From positions 1,240,001-1,304,000 of the forward strand of contig NZ_CP159805.1 of NCBI RefSeq assembly GCF_048087625.1: 64,000 nucleotides of DNA, in the 5' to 3' direction. Made by a program: the position numbers and the translations under genes. This stretch comes from Pseudothioglobus sp905182815 (GTDB lineage Bacteria; Pseudomonadota; Gammaproteobacteria; PS1; Pseudothioglobaceae). Shown here piece by piece: positions 44,267-52,185 of the stretch (positions within the stretch are counted from its first letter, which is position 1; each line of letters starts with the position of its first letter). The notes under the pieces were generated by a model. The model did no database searches and had not been told where the DNA came from. It saw only the letters and a list, made by a program, of their open reading frames with translations.

Positions 44267-45061
44267 ATGTCTATAAGAAAATCGACTAAAGACTATCTTA
44301 AGATGGATGTCAAAGATATATTAAAAATCTTATGTTTAGCACTTGATCAAACTAAAGAGCAGTTGTTTTCAAATCCTGATTATGAGCCAAATAATGCAGA
44401 ACTTAAAACACTCGATAGTTTAATTAAGCAAAGAAGTAATGGCAAGCCTTTTGCCTATCTCAAAGGCACTCAAGGATTTTATGATCTTGATTTTATAGTC
44501 TCACCTGCAACCCTAATTCCTAGACCTGAAACAGAACTATTAATCGACATTGCACTTGATACGTTTGATATAAATAAAAAAATAAGCCTACTAGACCTAG
44601 GAACTGGAAGCGGCATAATTGCCATAACTCTTTCTGAAAAGCGTCCAAAATGGAAGATTTCAGCCACTGATCAGTCGATTGATGCGCTGAATATTGCCAA
44701 ACTCAATTCAACTAAAGATATTGATTTTTATTGTGGTAATTGGTTTGACCCATTACCTCTTTCAAAATTTGATTTAATTGTCAGTAACCCACCGTATATT
44801 AATGAGCATGACCCACACTTACAAGATTTAAAATATGAACCTATTGAGGCCTTAGTCTCAGGCAATGATGGGCTTAATGACATCAAAGAAATCATCACCA
44901 AATCAAAAGAATTTCTTAATATCGGTGGTTATTTACTGCTTGAGCACGGATATGGCCAAAAGGATAGAATTGTTAAGTTATTAGAAGAGTCTTTTACAAA
45001 TATCAAAACATTTAAAGATCTCAATAAGCTCGACAGGGCAATCCTTGCAGAACTAAGGTAA
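44267..45061 (+). CDS. prmC: Release factor glutamine methyltransferase
   Basis: PrmC methylates the GGQ glutamine of peptide-chain release factors. The N-terminal helical domain carries GKPFAYLKGTQGFYDLDFIV and IPRPETELLID. The SAM site is LLDLGTGSGIIAITL, and the catalytic motif is VSNPPYINEHDPHL. Length 264 is slightly short of E. coli (277). A TATAAT box is at 44195-44200 but the ATG is about 65 nt further on. The end overlaps the convergent EamA gene by 9 nt. prfA is not adjacent. Confidence 0.94.
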   Translation: MSIRKSTKDYLKMDVKDILKILCLALDQTKEQLFSNPDYEPNNAELKTLDSLIKQRSNGKPFAYLKGTQGFYDLDFIVSPATLIPRPETELLIDIALDTFDINKKISLLDLGTGSGIIAITLSEKRPKWKISATDQSIDALNIAKLNSTKDIDFYCGNWFDPLPLSKFDLIVSNPPYINEHDPHLQDLKYEPIEALVSGNDGLNDIKEIITKSKEFLNIGGYLLLEHGYGQKDRIVKLLEESFTNIKTFKDLNKLDRAILAELR

Positions 45062-46000
45062 CTCAAAAAATTCTGCCTTTTTCTTTGAAGACTTTTGTTG
45101 AGCTAATATAACCCCAGAAATAACGATTAAAGCTCCAAATGCTTGGTGCCATATCCAGCTATCGCCAAGAAGAAACAGCATAAACATGACGTAAAACGGA
45201 ACGGCATTTAAATGAAATGACGCCAAACCAATTCCGAGTTGACTCACAGCCTTTATCCAGAAAATTTGAGAAATTCCCAACCCAAGCCAAGCGTAGATAA
45301 GCACTAAGCCTAGGTGCTCAATAGTAATAATTGAAGTAGCATTAGTTAAATCAAAAAATACACTACAGAAAAAATATAAGAATATTGATAGCCCCGCCAT
45401 CCCAAAAGATGTGACTGCTGTTTGACCTAGGTTAGTCATGCCAGGAAGGCTTTTGACTGTTGCTCTGGAGCCCCATGCAAATAATGCAACTCCAATAACT
45501 CCTATGAGAGCAGCTATGCCAACATTATCCTCTCTCAATGAGGCGCCTGAAGCAATATAGCCGCCAAGTAATACTAGAACGACACCAAAGAAAAACCATA
45601 ATGTCATTTTGCGTCCGTCAAGTAGCATCTCCAAACTCACAGCAAAAACTGGCATTGTGGCTACTGCCAGTGCTGCAATTACTGGTGTTGTTAATGATTG
45701 AAGCATAAGGATTAAAAAAGCCCCAATTCCAAATCCTGATAAGCCTATTAAAAAACCCTTTAACCATTTAGCAGATTTGACTTTTTGTATTCCTTCAATA
45801 AATAACCAAATTATAAAAATTAGAATAAAGGAAAAAACATTTCGAGCTGTGATTACGCTAACAACATCCCAGTCCTTTAATAAATATTCAGCAGCAGGAA
45901 AGCCCGTTGCAAAAAGAAGTATAGAAAACACACAAAGAAAGTTAGACTTAACAATTGTTGTTTTGTTGTCAGTTGACTCTTTTGAGGTAGATATACTCAT
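45053..46000 (-). CDS. EamA/DMT family transporter
   Basis: A 315-residue protein with about ten membrane helices arranged as two EamA repeats (about residues 20-155 and 165-305). Conserved points include the first-repeat TARNVFSFILIF and the helix PVIAALAVATMPVFAVSLEMLLDGRKMT. DMT exporters of this type move amino acids or metabolites; the substrate cannot be read from sequence. It is divergent from the ectoine-related operon with a 256-bp gap, so a link is possible but not shown. Confidence 0.9.
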   Translation of the reverse strand: MSISTSKESTDNKTTIVKSNFLCVFSILLFATGFPAAEYLLKDWDVVSVITARNVFSFILIFIIWLFIEGIQKVKSAKWLKGFLIGLSGFGIGAFLILMLQSLTTPVIAALAVATMPVFAVSLEMLLDGRKMTLWFFFGVVLVLLGGYIASGASLREDNVGIAALIGVIGVALFAWGSRATVKSLPGMTNLGQTAVTSFGMAGLSIFLYFFCSVFFDLTNATSIITIEHLGLVLIYAWLGLGISQIFWIKAVSQLGIGLASFHLNAVPFYVMFMLFLLGDSWIWHQAFGALIVISGVILAQQKSSKKKAEFFELP

Positions 46001-46187
46001 AGTTTTAAAGAGTTGAATGTGGTGTATTGCAGACTCGCAATATATCAGAAACTATTAATTTAGCAATATTTATTTACTGCTCTAAGTTTATTGAAATCTC
46101 GATCAATATGAAAATTCAAGATTGTCAAAAGCATCGAAGTGGATGTATAATAATTTTTATCAAGATAAAGGCTTATTAAGCGCTGCC

Positions 46188-46216
46188 TTGAAAATAGGAT
46201 TTAAGTGATTTATTAT
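46188..46216 (+). promoter_or_regulatory. Promoter of the PLP enzyme-doeA operon, with AsnC-type half-site
   Basis: TTGAAA (46188-46193) and TATTAT (46211-46216) are 17 bp apart, 41 nt ahead of the ATG. The spacer contains TTAAGTGA (46201-46208), the same half-site that is repeated upstream of the AsnC-type gene at 49168-49197. A second possible promoter, TTGTCA-18-TATAAT, is at 46122-46151, and a TATTGC-N6-GCAATA inverted repeat is at 46025-46042. Confidence 0.45.
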
Positions 46217-46256
46217 CATTTTTTTTTATACTCAACGCAACTATAAGAGGTTACTT

Positions 46257-47450
46257 ATGCTTGAAAAAAAACACATCGGTCAATCCACTCAAAGTATTTG
46301 GGGTGGAGAGCAAGAGCACGAACTATATGAGCGCTCAACTCAAGTACCAGTCGTTCACAGCGTTTCATTTGCCTACGAAGATATTGATACTTGGCATAAA
46401 GTTGCCCTAGGTGAAGCTGAAGGCCATATATACTCTCGAAATACCAACCCAACAGTCCGCGCTTTTGAGGACAAAGTAAAAGAACTTGAAGGCGCTGAAG
46501 CGGCAACTAGTTTTTCCTCAGGAATGGCGGCAATTAGTAATACCTTGGCCACCTTTTTAAAGCCTGGTGACCGCCTTGTTTCAATCAAGGATAGTTATGG
46601 GGGCACAAATGTCATTTTTAATGAATTTTTGCCGCCACTTAATATTGATGTTAGCCTTTGTGAAACGGGTAATTATGAGCAAATAGAAAGTGAAATTGCT
46701 AGAGGCTGCAAGGTGTTATATCTAGAAACGCCAACAAATCCAACCATTAAAATTACTGACATCAAACGCTTAAGCGCGGCAGCTAAAAAAGTAGGCGCCC
46801 TTGTCGTTGTTGATAATACGTTCGCAACGCCAATCAATCAAAGACCGCTTGCGCTTGGTGCTGACATTACGCTGCACTCTGCCTCTAAGTACCTAGGGGG
46901 TCACGCAGATGCTCTTGGAGGGGTTATTTGTGGCAATCAAGACTTAGTTAAGAAAGTTTATCATTACCGTGAAATAAACGGTGCTACTTTAGCCCCAATG
47001 GACGCCTATAGCCTCCTAAGAGGAATGAAAACATTAAAGCTTCGAGTTGAAAGACAAAATGAAAGTGCTATGTTAATTGCAACGTTCTTACAAAATCATC
47101 CTTTGGTTGATCAGGTTAACTACCCTGGCTTAGATTCTCATCCAGGTCATGAGATAGCTAAAGAGCAAATGAATGGTGGATACGGCGGAATGTTAAGTTT
47201 TTCTGTTAAAGGTGGTCTAGATTCAATTAAGAAATTTTTACCAAAACTTAAATACGCTCATATGGCGGCTAATTTGGGATGCGTTGAAACGGTAGTTGGT
47301 CCTCCATTAACGACAAGTCATGTAGAGTGTAGCGCAGAAGAGCGAAAGGCTGCTGGAATACCTGAAGGCTTAGTCAGATACTCAACTGGAATTGAGGATG
47401 TAGAGGATTTGATTGCTGATTTAGAGCAGGCATTTAAAGAAATTTCTTAA
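46257..47450 (+). CDS. Cys/Met metabolism PLP enzyme (cystathionine gamma-synthase family)
   Basis: A fold-type I PLP enzyme of 397 residues. The opening QSIWGGEQEHELYERSTQVPVVHSVSF, FSSGMAAISNTLATFLKPGD, LETPTNPTIKITDI, and PLP Lys 211 in LHSASKYLGGHADALGG are typical of cystathionine gamma-synthase, gamma-lyase and O-acetylhomoserine sulfhydrylase. Which reaction it performs is open. It starts an operon with an ectoine hydrolase gene 18 nt downstream, so a role in processing diaminobutyrate- or homoserine-derived compounds is possible. A good AGAGG ribosome site precedes the ATG. Confidence 0.88.
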   Translation: MLEKKHIGQSTQSIWGGEQEHELYERSTQVPVVHSVSFAYEDIDTWHKVALGEAEGHIYSRNTNPTVRAFEDKVKELEGAEAATSFSSGMAAISNTLATFLKPGDRLVSIKDSYGGTNVIFNEFLPPLNIDVSLCETGNYEQIESEIARGCKVLYLETPTNPTIKITDIKRLSAAAKKVGALVVVDNTFATPINQRPLALGADITLHSASKYLGGHADALGGVICGNQDLVKKVYHYREINGATLAPMDAYSLLRGMKTLKLRVERQNESAMLIATFLQNHPLVDQVNYPGLDSHPGHEIAKEQMNGGYGGMLSFSVKGGLDSIKKFLPKLKYAHMAANLGCVETVVGPPLTTSHVECSAEERKAAGIPEGLVRYSTGIEDVEDLIADLEQAFKEIS

Positions 47451-47468
47451 GAATTTTAGGAGAATACA

Positions 47469-48647
47469 ATGAAACAAGAAAGAAGAAGATTTTCTAAAGA
47501 GGAGTACCTTGATAGACAATTAAAGACTCGCAAGTCTATGAATGCTTTAAACGTAGAAGTTTTAATTGTTTACGACCCTGCTAATATGTTCTGGTTAACG
47601 GGTTATGATGGCTGGTCATTTTATGTTCATCAGTGTGTTGTAATTACAACAGATGGTGGTCTTTTTTGGTATGGCAGAGGGATTGATGCAAAAGGGGCAG
47701 AACTTACTACAGACCTTGAGTTAAATAATATCCTCTCATATCCAGATGATTATGTGATGAGCCCCGAGAGACATCCAATGGAGTTCCTTGCCAATATCCT
47801 AAAAGAGAAAGGGCTGCATAATAAAAGAATTGGCCTAGAAAAAGATAACTATTATTTCTCTGCTAGAGCCGCAGAGTCATTATATACTTCACTTCCTGCA
47901 GCAACTTTTAGTGATCATACAGGGCTAGTTAACTGGCAAAGAGCCGTTAAATCTGAAACTGAAATTACTTACATGAAGCGTGCAGGTAAGGTTATCGAAG
48001 GAGTTTATGAAAGGGTTATGCAGGTGGCAGAACCTGGAATGAAGAAAAACGACTTAGTTGCTGAAATATATCACGCAGGCGTTCAAGGACACCAAGGGCA
48101 TTATGGAGACTATGCGTCATTCGTTCCTCTTATTGGCGCAGGAGAAGAAGCGGCGGCCTGTCACATGACATGGAATGATGAGCCACTAAAAAATAATGAA
48201 GGTATGTTTTTAGAGCTTGGAGGAGCGTACGCAAGATATCACTGCCCCTGCTCAAGAACTTTATTTTTAGGAACGCCCCCTCAGCAGTACTTAGATATTG
48301 AAAAGGTAATTAATGAGTGCATTGTAAATGCTATCGAGATGTTCAAGCCGGGCAATACCTGCGCTCAGATTTCAGACAACTTTACAGCGACTCTAAAAAA
48401 ATATGGCTATGAAAAAAATAACCGATGCGGCTACCCTATTGGTTGCAGTTACCCACCTGACTGGGGCGAGCGCACAATGAGTCTTCGAGGAACTGATCAG
48501 ACAGTTTTAGAAGAAAACATGACATTTCATTTTATGCCCGCGATCTGGTTTGATGACTGGGGCTTTGAAATGACTGAGAGTATTCGCGTTGGAAGTAATG
48601 GCGGCGAATGCCTATCCAATGTTCCCAGGAAGCTATTAGTTAAGTAA
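47469..48647 (+). CDS. doeA: Ectoine hydrolase (M24 peptidase family, DoeA/EutD-like)
   Basis: DoeA opens the ectoine ring to N-acetyl-diaminobutyrate. The 392-residue protein matches DoeA/EutD along its length: RRFSKEEYLDRQLKTRKSM start, WLTGYDGWSFYVHQCV, WYGRGIDAKGAE, the LEKDNYYFSARA block, LVNWQRAVKSE, and the C-terminal SYPPDWGERTMSLRG and FHFMPAIWFDDWGFE. It is more similar to ectoine hydrolase than to Xaa-Pro dipeptidases, judged from memory. A strong ribosome site (AGGAGA) precedes the ATG. DoeB/EutE deacetylase is not in the window. Its end overlaps the convergent AsnC gene by 8 nt. Confidence 0.88.
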   Translation: MKQERRRFSKEEYLDRQLKTRKSMNALNVEVLIVYDPANMFWLTGYDGWSFYVHQCVVITTDGGLFWYGRGIDAKGAELTTDLELNNILSYPDDYVMSPERHPMEFLANILKEKGLHNKRIGLEKDNYYFSARAAESLYTSLPAATFSDHTGLVNWQRAVKSETEITYMKRAGKVIEGVYERVMQVAEPGMKKNDLVAEIYHAGVQGHQGHYGDYASFVPLIGAGEEAAACHMTWNDEPLKNNEGMFLELGGAYARYHCPCSRTLFLGTPPQQYLDIEKVINECIVNAIEMFKPGNTCAQISDNFTATLKKYGYEKNNRCGYPIGCSYPPDWGERTMSLRGTDQTVLEENMTFHFMPAIWFDDWGFEMTESIRVGSNGGECLSNVPRKLLVK

Positions 48648-49143
48648 GGTTATTCTTCACTAGGTCTGACTTTTTGATTAAACCTTCTGGAATAACATCA
48701 ATATCTTTGATTTTATTCAAGACTGCATAACTGAAATAACGCCTCATGCCAATATCTGCCTTTAAGACTTTCTTAATGAATTCTTGGTAACCAGTAACGT
48801 CTTTAACAAGGACCTTTAATATGTAGTCTAATCCTCCGCCCACAGACCAACATGAGAGCACCTCATCAAAGCCCAGTATAGCTTCTTCAAATCTAGCAAA
48901 CTGGCCTTGTTTATGACTCTCAAGTTCAACCTCAGTAATCACTAGGTGGAAATTGTCTAAAAATGAAGAGGACAGTCTTGCGCCGTAGCTTTCAATAATC
49001 CCAGCCTCCTCTAATCTTTGGAGTCTATCCCAGGAAGGGGTAAGTGATAAGTTAAGTTTTTCTGCAAGGGCGGTTTTAGTTATTCTTCCTTCTTTCTGAA
49101 GAATGACCAGTATTTGAATGTCTCTTTCATCGAGCTTATGCAT
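48640..49143 (-). CDS. Lrp/AsnC-family regulator (DoeX-like)
   Basis: The 167-residue protein (ATG at 49143) has an N-terminal helix-turn-helix (about residues 5-50; KLDERDIQILVILQKEGRITKTALAEKL then LTPSWDRLQRLEEAGII) and a C-terminal RAM ligand domain. An earlier in-frame start at 49170 adds nine unconserved residues. A gene of this family, doeX, accompanies ectoine hydrolase genes in Halomonas and others. The upstream region has repeated CACTTA/TAAGTG sites, one of which recurs in the promoter of the doeA operon, so regulation of itself and that operon is likely. Confidence 0.88.
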   Translation of the reverse strand: MHKLDERDIQILVILQKEGRITKTALAEKLNLSLTPSWDRLQRLEEAGIIESYGARLSSSFLDNFHLVITEVELESHKQGQFARFEEAILGFDEVLSCWSVGGGLDYILKVLVKDVTGYQEFIKKVLKADIGMRRYFSYAVLNKIKDIDVIPEGLIKKSDLVKNNLT

Positions 49144-49167
49144 GAACCTATTATGACTCAAAAAAAA

Positions 49168-49197
49168 CACTTATTAAGTGAAAAAAATTCACTTAAT
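49168..49197. promoter_or_regulatory. Operator-like repeated half-sites upstream of the AsnC-type gene
   Basis: CACTTA-T-TAAGTG (49168-49180) overlaps a second, perfect inverted repeat ATTAAGTGAA-N5-TTCACTTAAT (49173-49197). Three TAAGTG/CACTTA half-sites are thus spaced within 30 bp, 25-54 bp ahead of the regulator ATG. The pattern suits cooperative binding by an Lrp/AsnC oligomer. Confidence 0.5.
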
Positions 49198-49253
49198 TAT
49201 GAAATTTTAATAAAAATCAGTACTTTATAAGCCCTAGAGATTCTTTGGTCTGG

Positions 49254-49985
49254 CTAATTAAGACTACCTATAATTTGAGAAATTTGATCAAAAGTAGCCT
49301 GGTTTGAAGTAAAGACTGGCTTGCCAATAGCCGCTTCAATTTCAGGAATTATTTCTGCTGATCTCATTGCTGTGCACGATATAAAGATCGCATCAGCATC
49401 CTCATGAATTGCAGCCTTTGCTGCTGCAATGATTTCATCAGCGGGGAGCATAGCAACATCTCTGTCATCATCCATATCCATATGCATTGACGACACCATT
49501 TCAACGCCATTACGCTCTAAATAGCCCCTCAAAAGAGAGGAAACCTCTTCGCTATAAGGCGTCAGAACACTAATCTTTTTAAAGCCTCGCGCTTTGAAAT
49601 TAGCTACTACAGCTTGGGAAGTAGATAAAACTTTTGCAGTTGGCTTACTTTCTTTAATTGCATTCTCTATTGCTTCATCGCCAACTATGGATGATGAAGA
49701 GGTGCAATTAAATACAACTAGATCGAGATCATAATTAGGAAGTATTAGTGCTGCAGCTTCAGTCAAGTCATCACCAATTGCAGCTAGAGACTGAGGCGTC
49801 ATTGGATTAGCAAAATGAATTCGGTTGAAATAAAAGTCATAGTCTGGTTTTTTTTCTGAGTACATCCTTACAAAATCACGCTCAAAAGTGAAATCAGTAT
49901 TTAAAACTATCAGACCAACTGATGGCCTATCCCTCCTCTCACTCAAAGCATCTGATATTTGATATTTTTTTGATTCTATAGTCAT
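49254..49985 (-). CDS. Maleate isomerase/arylmalonate decarboxylase family protein (EutA-like)
   Basis: A 243-residue member of the Asp/Glu racemase superfamily with the paired cysteines of that group: C94 in VFNCTSSSSIVG and C204 in IFISCTAMRSAEII. SVGLIVLNTDFTFERDF and VLTPYSEEV are also typical of maleate cis-trans isomerases. In Sinorhizobium the ectoine locus contains a protein of this family, EutA, whose exact step is not settled. Location beside doeA and the AsnC regulator supports that kinship. The gene is 6 nt downstream of the SMR gene and cotranscribed with it. Confidence 0.85.
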   Translation of the reverse strand: MTIESKKYQISDALSERRDRPSVGLIVLNTDFTFERDFVRMYSEKKPDYDFYFNRIHFANPMTPQSLAAIGDDLTEAAALILPNYDLDLVVFNCTSSSSIVGDEAIENAIKESKPTAKVLSTSQAVVANFKARGFKKISVLTPYSEEVSSLLRGYLERNGVEMVSSMHMDMDDDRDVAMLPADEIIAAAKAAIHEDADAIFISCTAMRSAEIIPEIEAAIGKPVFTSNQATFDQISQIIGSLN

Positions 49986-49991
49986 AATAAA

Positions 49992-50321
49992 TTAATTTTT
50001 AATTGATGTTGAAAAAAGGTGCATCACTACAACTCCTGAGATAATTAAAGCCATACCAATAATTGATGCGAGATCAGGCATCTCTTTATAAATAATTGCC
50101 CCAGAACATGCAACCAAAACAATGCCTAATCCAGACCAAACAGCATACACCACGCCTAATGGCAATTCTCTTAAAGCTAGAGTCATTAACCAAAAAGATA
50201 TAAGGTAGAAAATAACCAAAAAGGTGGTTGGTACTAGCTTAGAAAACTCTTCTGTAGCCTTTAAAAGAGTTGTTCCAGCAACCTCAGCTGCAATAGCAAG
50301 TGCCAAATATACATAGGTCAT
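49992..50321 (-). CDS. Small multidrug resistance (EmrE-like) transporter
   Basis: A 109-residue protein with four membrane helices. The essential membrane Glu is E13 in AIAAEVAGTTLLK, and YAVWSGLGIVLVACSG and GMALIISGVVVMHLFS are the conserved SMR blocks. It is closest in pattern to EmrE rather than SugE/Gdx. E. coli EmrE exports quaternary cations including betaine and choline, so in this locus it might move an osmolyte or a breakdown product; that link is inferred from its coupling to the EutA-like gene. Confidence 0.92.
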   Translation of the reverse strand: MTYVYLALAIAAEVAGTTLLKATEEFSKLVPTTFLVIFYLISFWLMTLALRELPLGVVYAVWSGLGIVLVACSGAIIYKEMPDLASIIGMALIISGVVVMHLFSTSIKN

Positions 50322-50376
50322 TATGATTAAAGTGTCTATAAAAAATAACAGTATAACCTTAAGAAATTACCTATAC

Positions 50377-50404
50377 AAAAAAAAAATTGACTTTAATAAG
50401 TCAA
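50377..50404 (-). terminator. Intrinsic terminator of the beta-barrel/partner operon
   Basis: On the minus strand TTGACTT, loop ATTA, AAGTCAA is followed by ten T residues, 8 nt after the stop codon of the Cys-containing secreted protein gene. It marks the end of the two-gene unit. Confidence 0.8.
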
Positions 50405-50411
50405 AAAGAAA

Positions 50412-51257
50412 TTAGTCTGTAATCGTAATTTCGGTTTTTACATAATATGGAGAGATAGAACAAGACGTCCCATTCGCTGTATCACCACTGAGAGACATGC
50501 TCGTTCCAAATGAAAGATTTATTTTGGGTGCTACTTCAGAAACCGTATAAGGTTTTGTAAGGGCAAATATCATAGAGAAGTCATCATCAGAGTTAGTAAC
50601 ATCTTCAATACTTAAGCCAAAACGAGTATCGATATTATTGGGCAGATCTTTATTATAACTATCCCAAGTATAAGTATCAGTACAATCTTGATTTTTACAC
50701 ATTCCCATTTGATTTGCTGCATTTTGACTAACATAACTAACCCCATCACGAGTTTGTTCACCACTATCAGTATTTAAATAATAAGTCATCAAAGTTGGTG
50801 AGCCAGATACTTTCCCAGCAAGAAGTCTTAAGTATTTATTAGCACTATTAAGAGTGGCACCTGAATCTGTATGACAAGTGAATGTTGTAAAGCCACTGCC
50901 TGAAACTGAAACCGATCCTTGCAACTGAATTTTTCTTAACATTGTTGGCTTAATATGGGTAAAGGTTGACCCGATTGGGAGGCCATTGGTTGAAGCAAAT
51001 GTCGCAATAGCCTGTTTAGGGAGTACTGAAGTAACATCAAACTCTAAGGAGCCTGTTCCTACTGTAACTGCTCCATTACAAGTCACGTCATAAGGACCAG
51101 TATTTGGAACGCTAGTGCAAAGCTCCAGTTTGGTCATAGTTAAAATATATTTAGAAGGCTGCGCACAATTTCCCTCACTCCCTGCACAGCCGGCTGAATA
51201 TACTTGCGATGAAATTAATCCTAAAAATAGTGGAAGAAGTTTATATATTTTATTCAT
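50412..51257 (-). CDS. Secreted eight-cysteine protein of unknown family
   Basis: I do not recognise this protein. It has 281 residues, a signal peptide (about 1-22, cleavage near YSAGC) and eight Cys in the mature part (24, 31, 47, 60, 128, 187, 192, 266), enough for four disulfides. The sequence is rich in Ser, Thr, Gly and alternating hydrophobic residues, suggesting beta structure; there is no membrane helix after the signal. Its ATG overlaps the stop of the upstream beta-barrel gene (TAATG), so the two are translationally coupled. It may be a surface or periplasmic partner of that barrel. Confidence 0.8.
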   Translation of the reverse strand: MNKIYKLLPLFLGLISSQVYSAGCAGSEGNCAQPSKYILTMTKLELCTSVPNTGPYDVTCNGAVTVGTGSLEFDVTSVLPKQAIATFASTNGLPIGSTFTHIKPTMLRKIQLQGSVSVSGSGFTTFTCHTDSGATLNSANKYLRLLAGKVSGSPTLMTYYLNTDSGEQTRDGVSYVSQNAANQMGMCKNQDCTDTYTWDSYNKDLPNNIDTRFGLSIEDVTNSDDDFSMIFALTKPYTVSEVAPKINLSFGTSMSLSGDTANGTSCSISPYYVKTEITITD

Positions 51258-52153
51258 TAGTCAAGCCTCGAAATAGTTACGCCAACGCCTTCAGACTCGA
51301 GCGTAATTTTGTTTGATCGCTTTACCTTTGATAGGAGCTGTGAGCTCATATCACCCTCTGGGAATGCTTCATCTGATATAAATTCTGTTGATGCTGTAGG
51401 GCCTTCTCTGGGAGGGAAAACAAAGGATATTTTTACAAAGTTATCTTTCTTTTGGATGTTGTTATCATCAACGCCTAACTCCATAACTAGACTAGGGGTT
51501 AGATGCAAGTCAAAGCTTAATTTATCACCCTTGGAATTTTTAGAGTTGTTAATTTTCTTCCATTCGTAATGCGTTAAATTAATTTTTGCCCAAGGAAGAT
51601 AGGGGATCTGACCACTAACACTCATGTCATTACCATCAAGCGCCCTTTCTTTAAAGTCACCCACCGTCTTTTGACCTGACATTGCTTCATAGTGGTTAAT
51701 TAGGACATCAAAGACTGCATTCCTAAATTCAAAACCTAGGCTGTATCTTGAATTACCCTTCGCATCATAGTCAACAAAGACGTTTCCACCAATCATTGTT
51801 TTTTTATTATCTGATAGTGTCCTATAACCTAGACCAATGTTTGTTGTCATTCTACTTTTACTTCTAATTTGAGTATTACTCAGTTGCAGCTGAACAAACC
51901 AAGCATCTTTGCCAGGGTGAACAGATATTGGCCTTACCGTCATAATTGAAAATTCAGGCTTGTTATTTTCTTTAGCGCTAAACTGAACTTCAGTATCACC
52001 CTGTCCGCCAATAATGCCAGCAATAGAAGAAGCAATGCCAGAAGACATACTTGAAAGTAAGCCTTGCTTTATAGCGTCGGATTCATCTGCATATGCATAT
52101 GAACTAAAAATAAAGAGCATAAGTAGGGGTATTTGTAATAGTTTATTTTTCAT
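51257..52153 (-). CDS. Stand-alone inverse autotransporter (intimin/invasin-type) beta-barrel
   Basis: The 298-residue protein has a signal peptide (about 1-22) and an outer membrane beta-barrel of the intimin/invasin N-terminal type. Matching motifs are NIGLGYR (105-111), GGNVFVDYD (122-130), RYSLGFEFR (136-144), FKERALDGNDM (168-178) and IPYLPWAKINLTHYEW (183-198). A tail at 273-285 (LLSKVKRSNKITL) resembles the linker that follows the barrel in invasin. The long Ig-like passenger that normally follows is absent; the gene ends about 13 residues later. It is coupled to the eight-Cys protein gene and faces away from rnpB. Confidence 0.78.
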   Translation of the reverse strand: MKNKLLQIPLLMLFIFSSYAYADESDAIKQGLLSSMSSGIASSIAGIIGGQGDTEVQFSAKENNKPEFSIMTVRPISVHPGKDAWFVQLQLSNTQIRSKSRMTTNIGLGYRTLSDNKKTMIGGNVFVDYDAKGNSRYSLGFEFRNAVFDVLINHYEAMSGQKTVGDFKERALDGNDMSVSGQIPYLPWAKINLTHYEWKKINNSKNSKGDKLSFDLHLTPSLVMELGVDDNNIQKKDNFVKISFVFPPREGPTASTEFISDEAFPEGDMSSQLLSKVKRSNKITLESEGVGVTISRLD

Positions 52154-52185
52154 GGTTAATTTAGAATTATATATTCCGAGTAAAT

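Noticed and set aside
50412..52153. Interpretation of the barrel and partner as a chaperone-usher or TonB system
   Set aside because: The barrel motifs match inverse autotransporters, there is no TonB box or plug domain, and no usher or pilin features are present.
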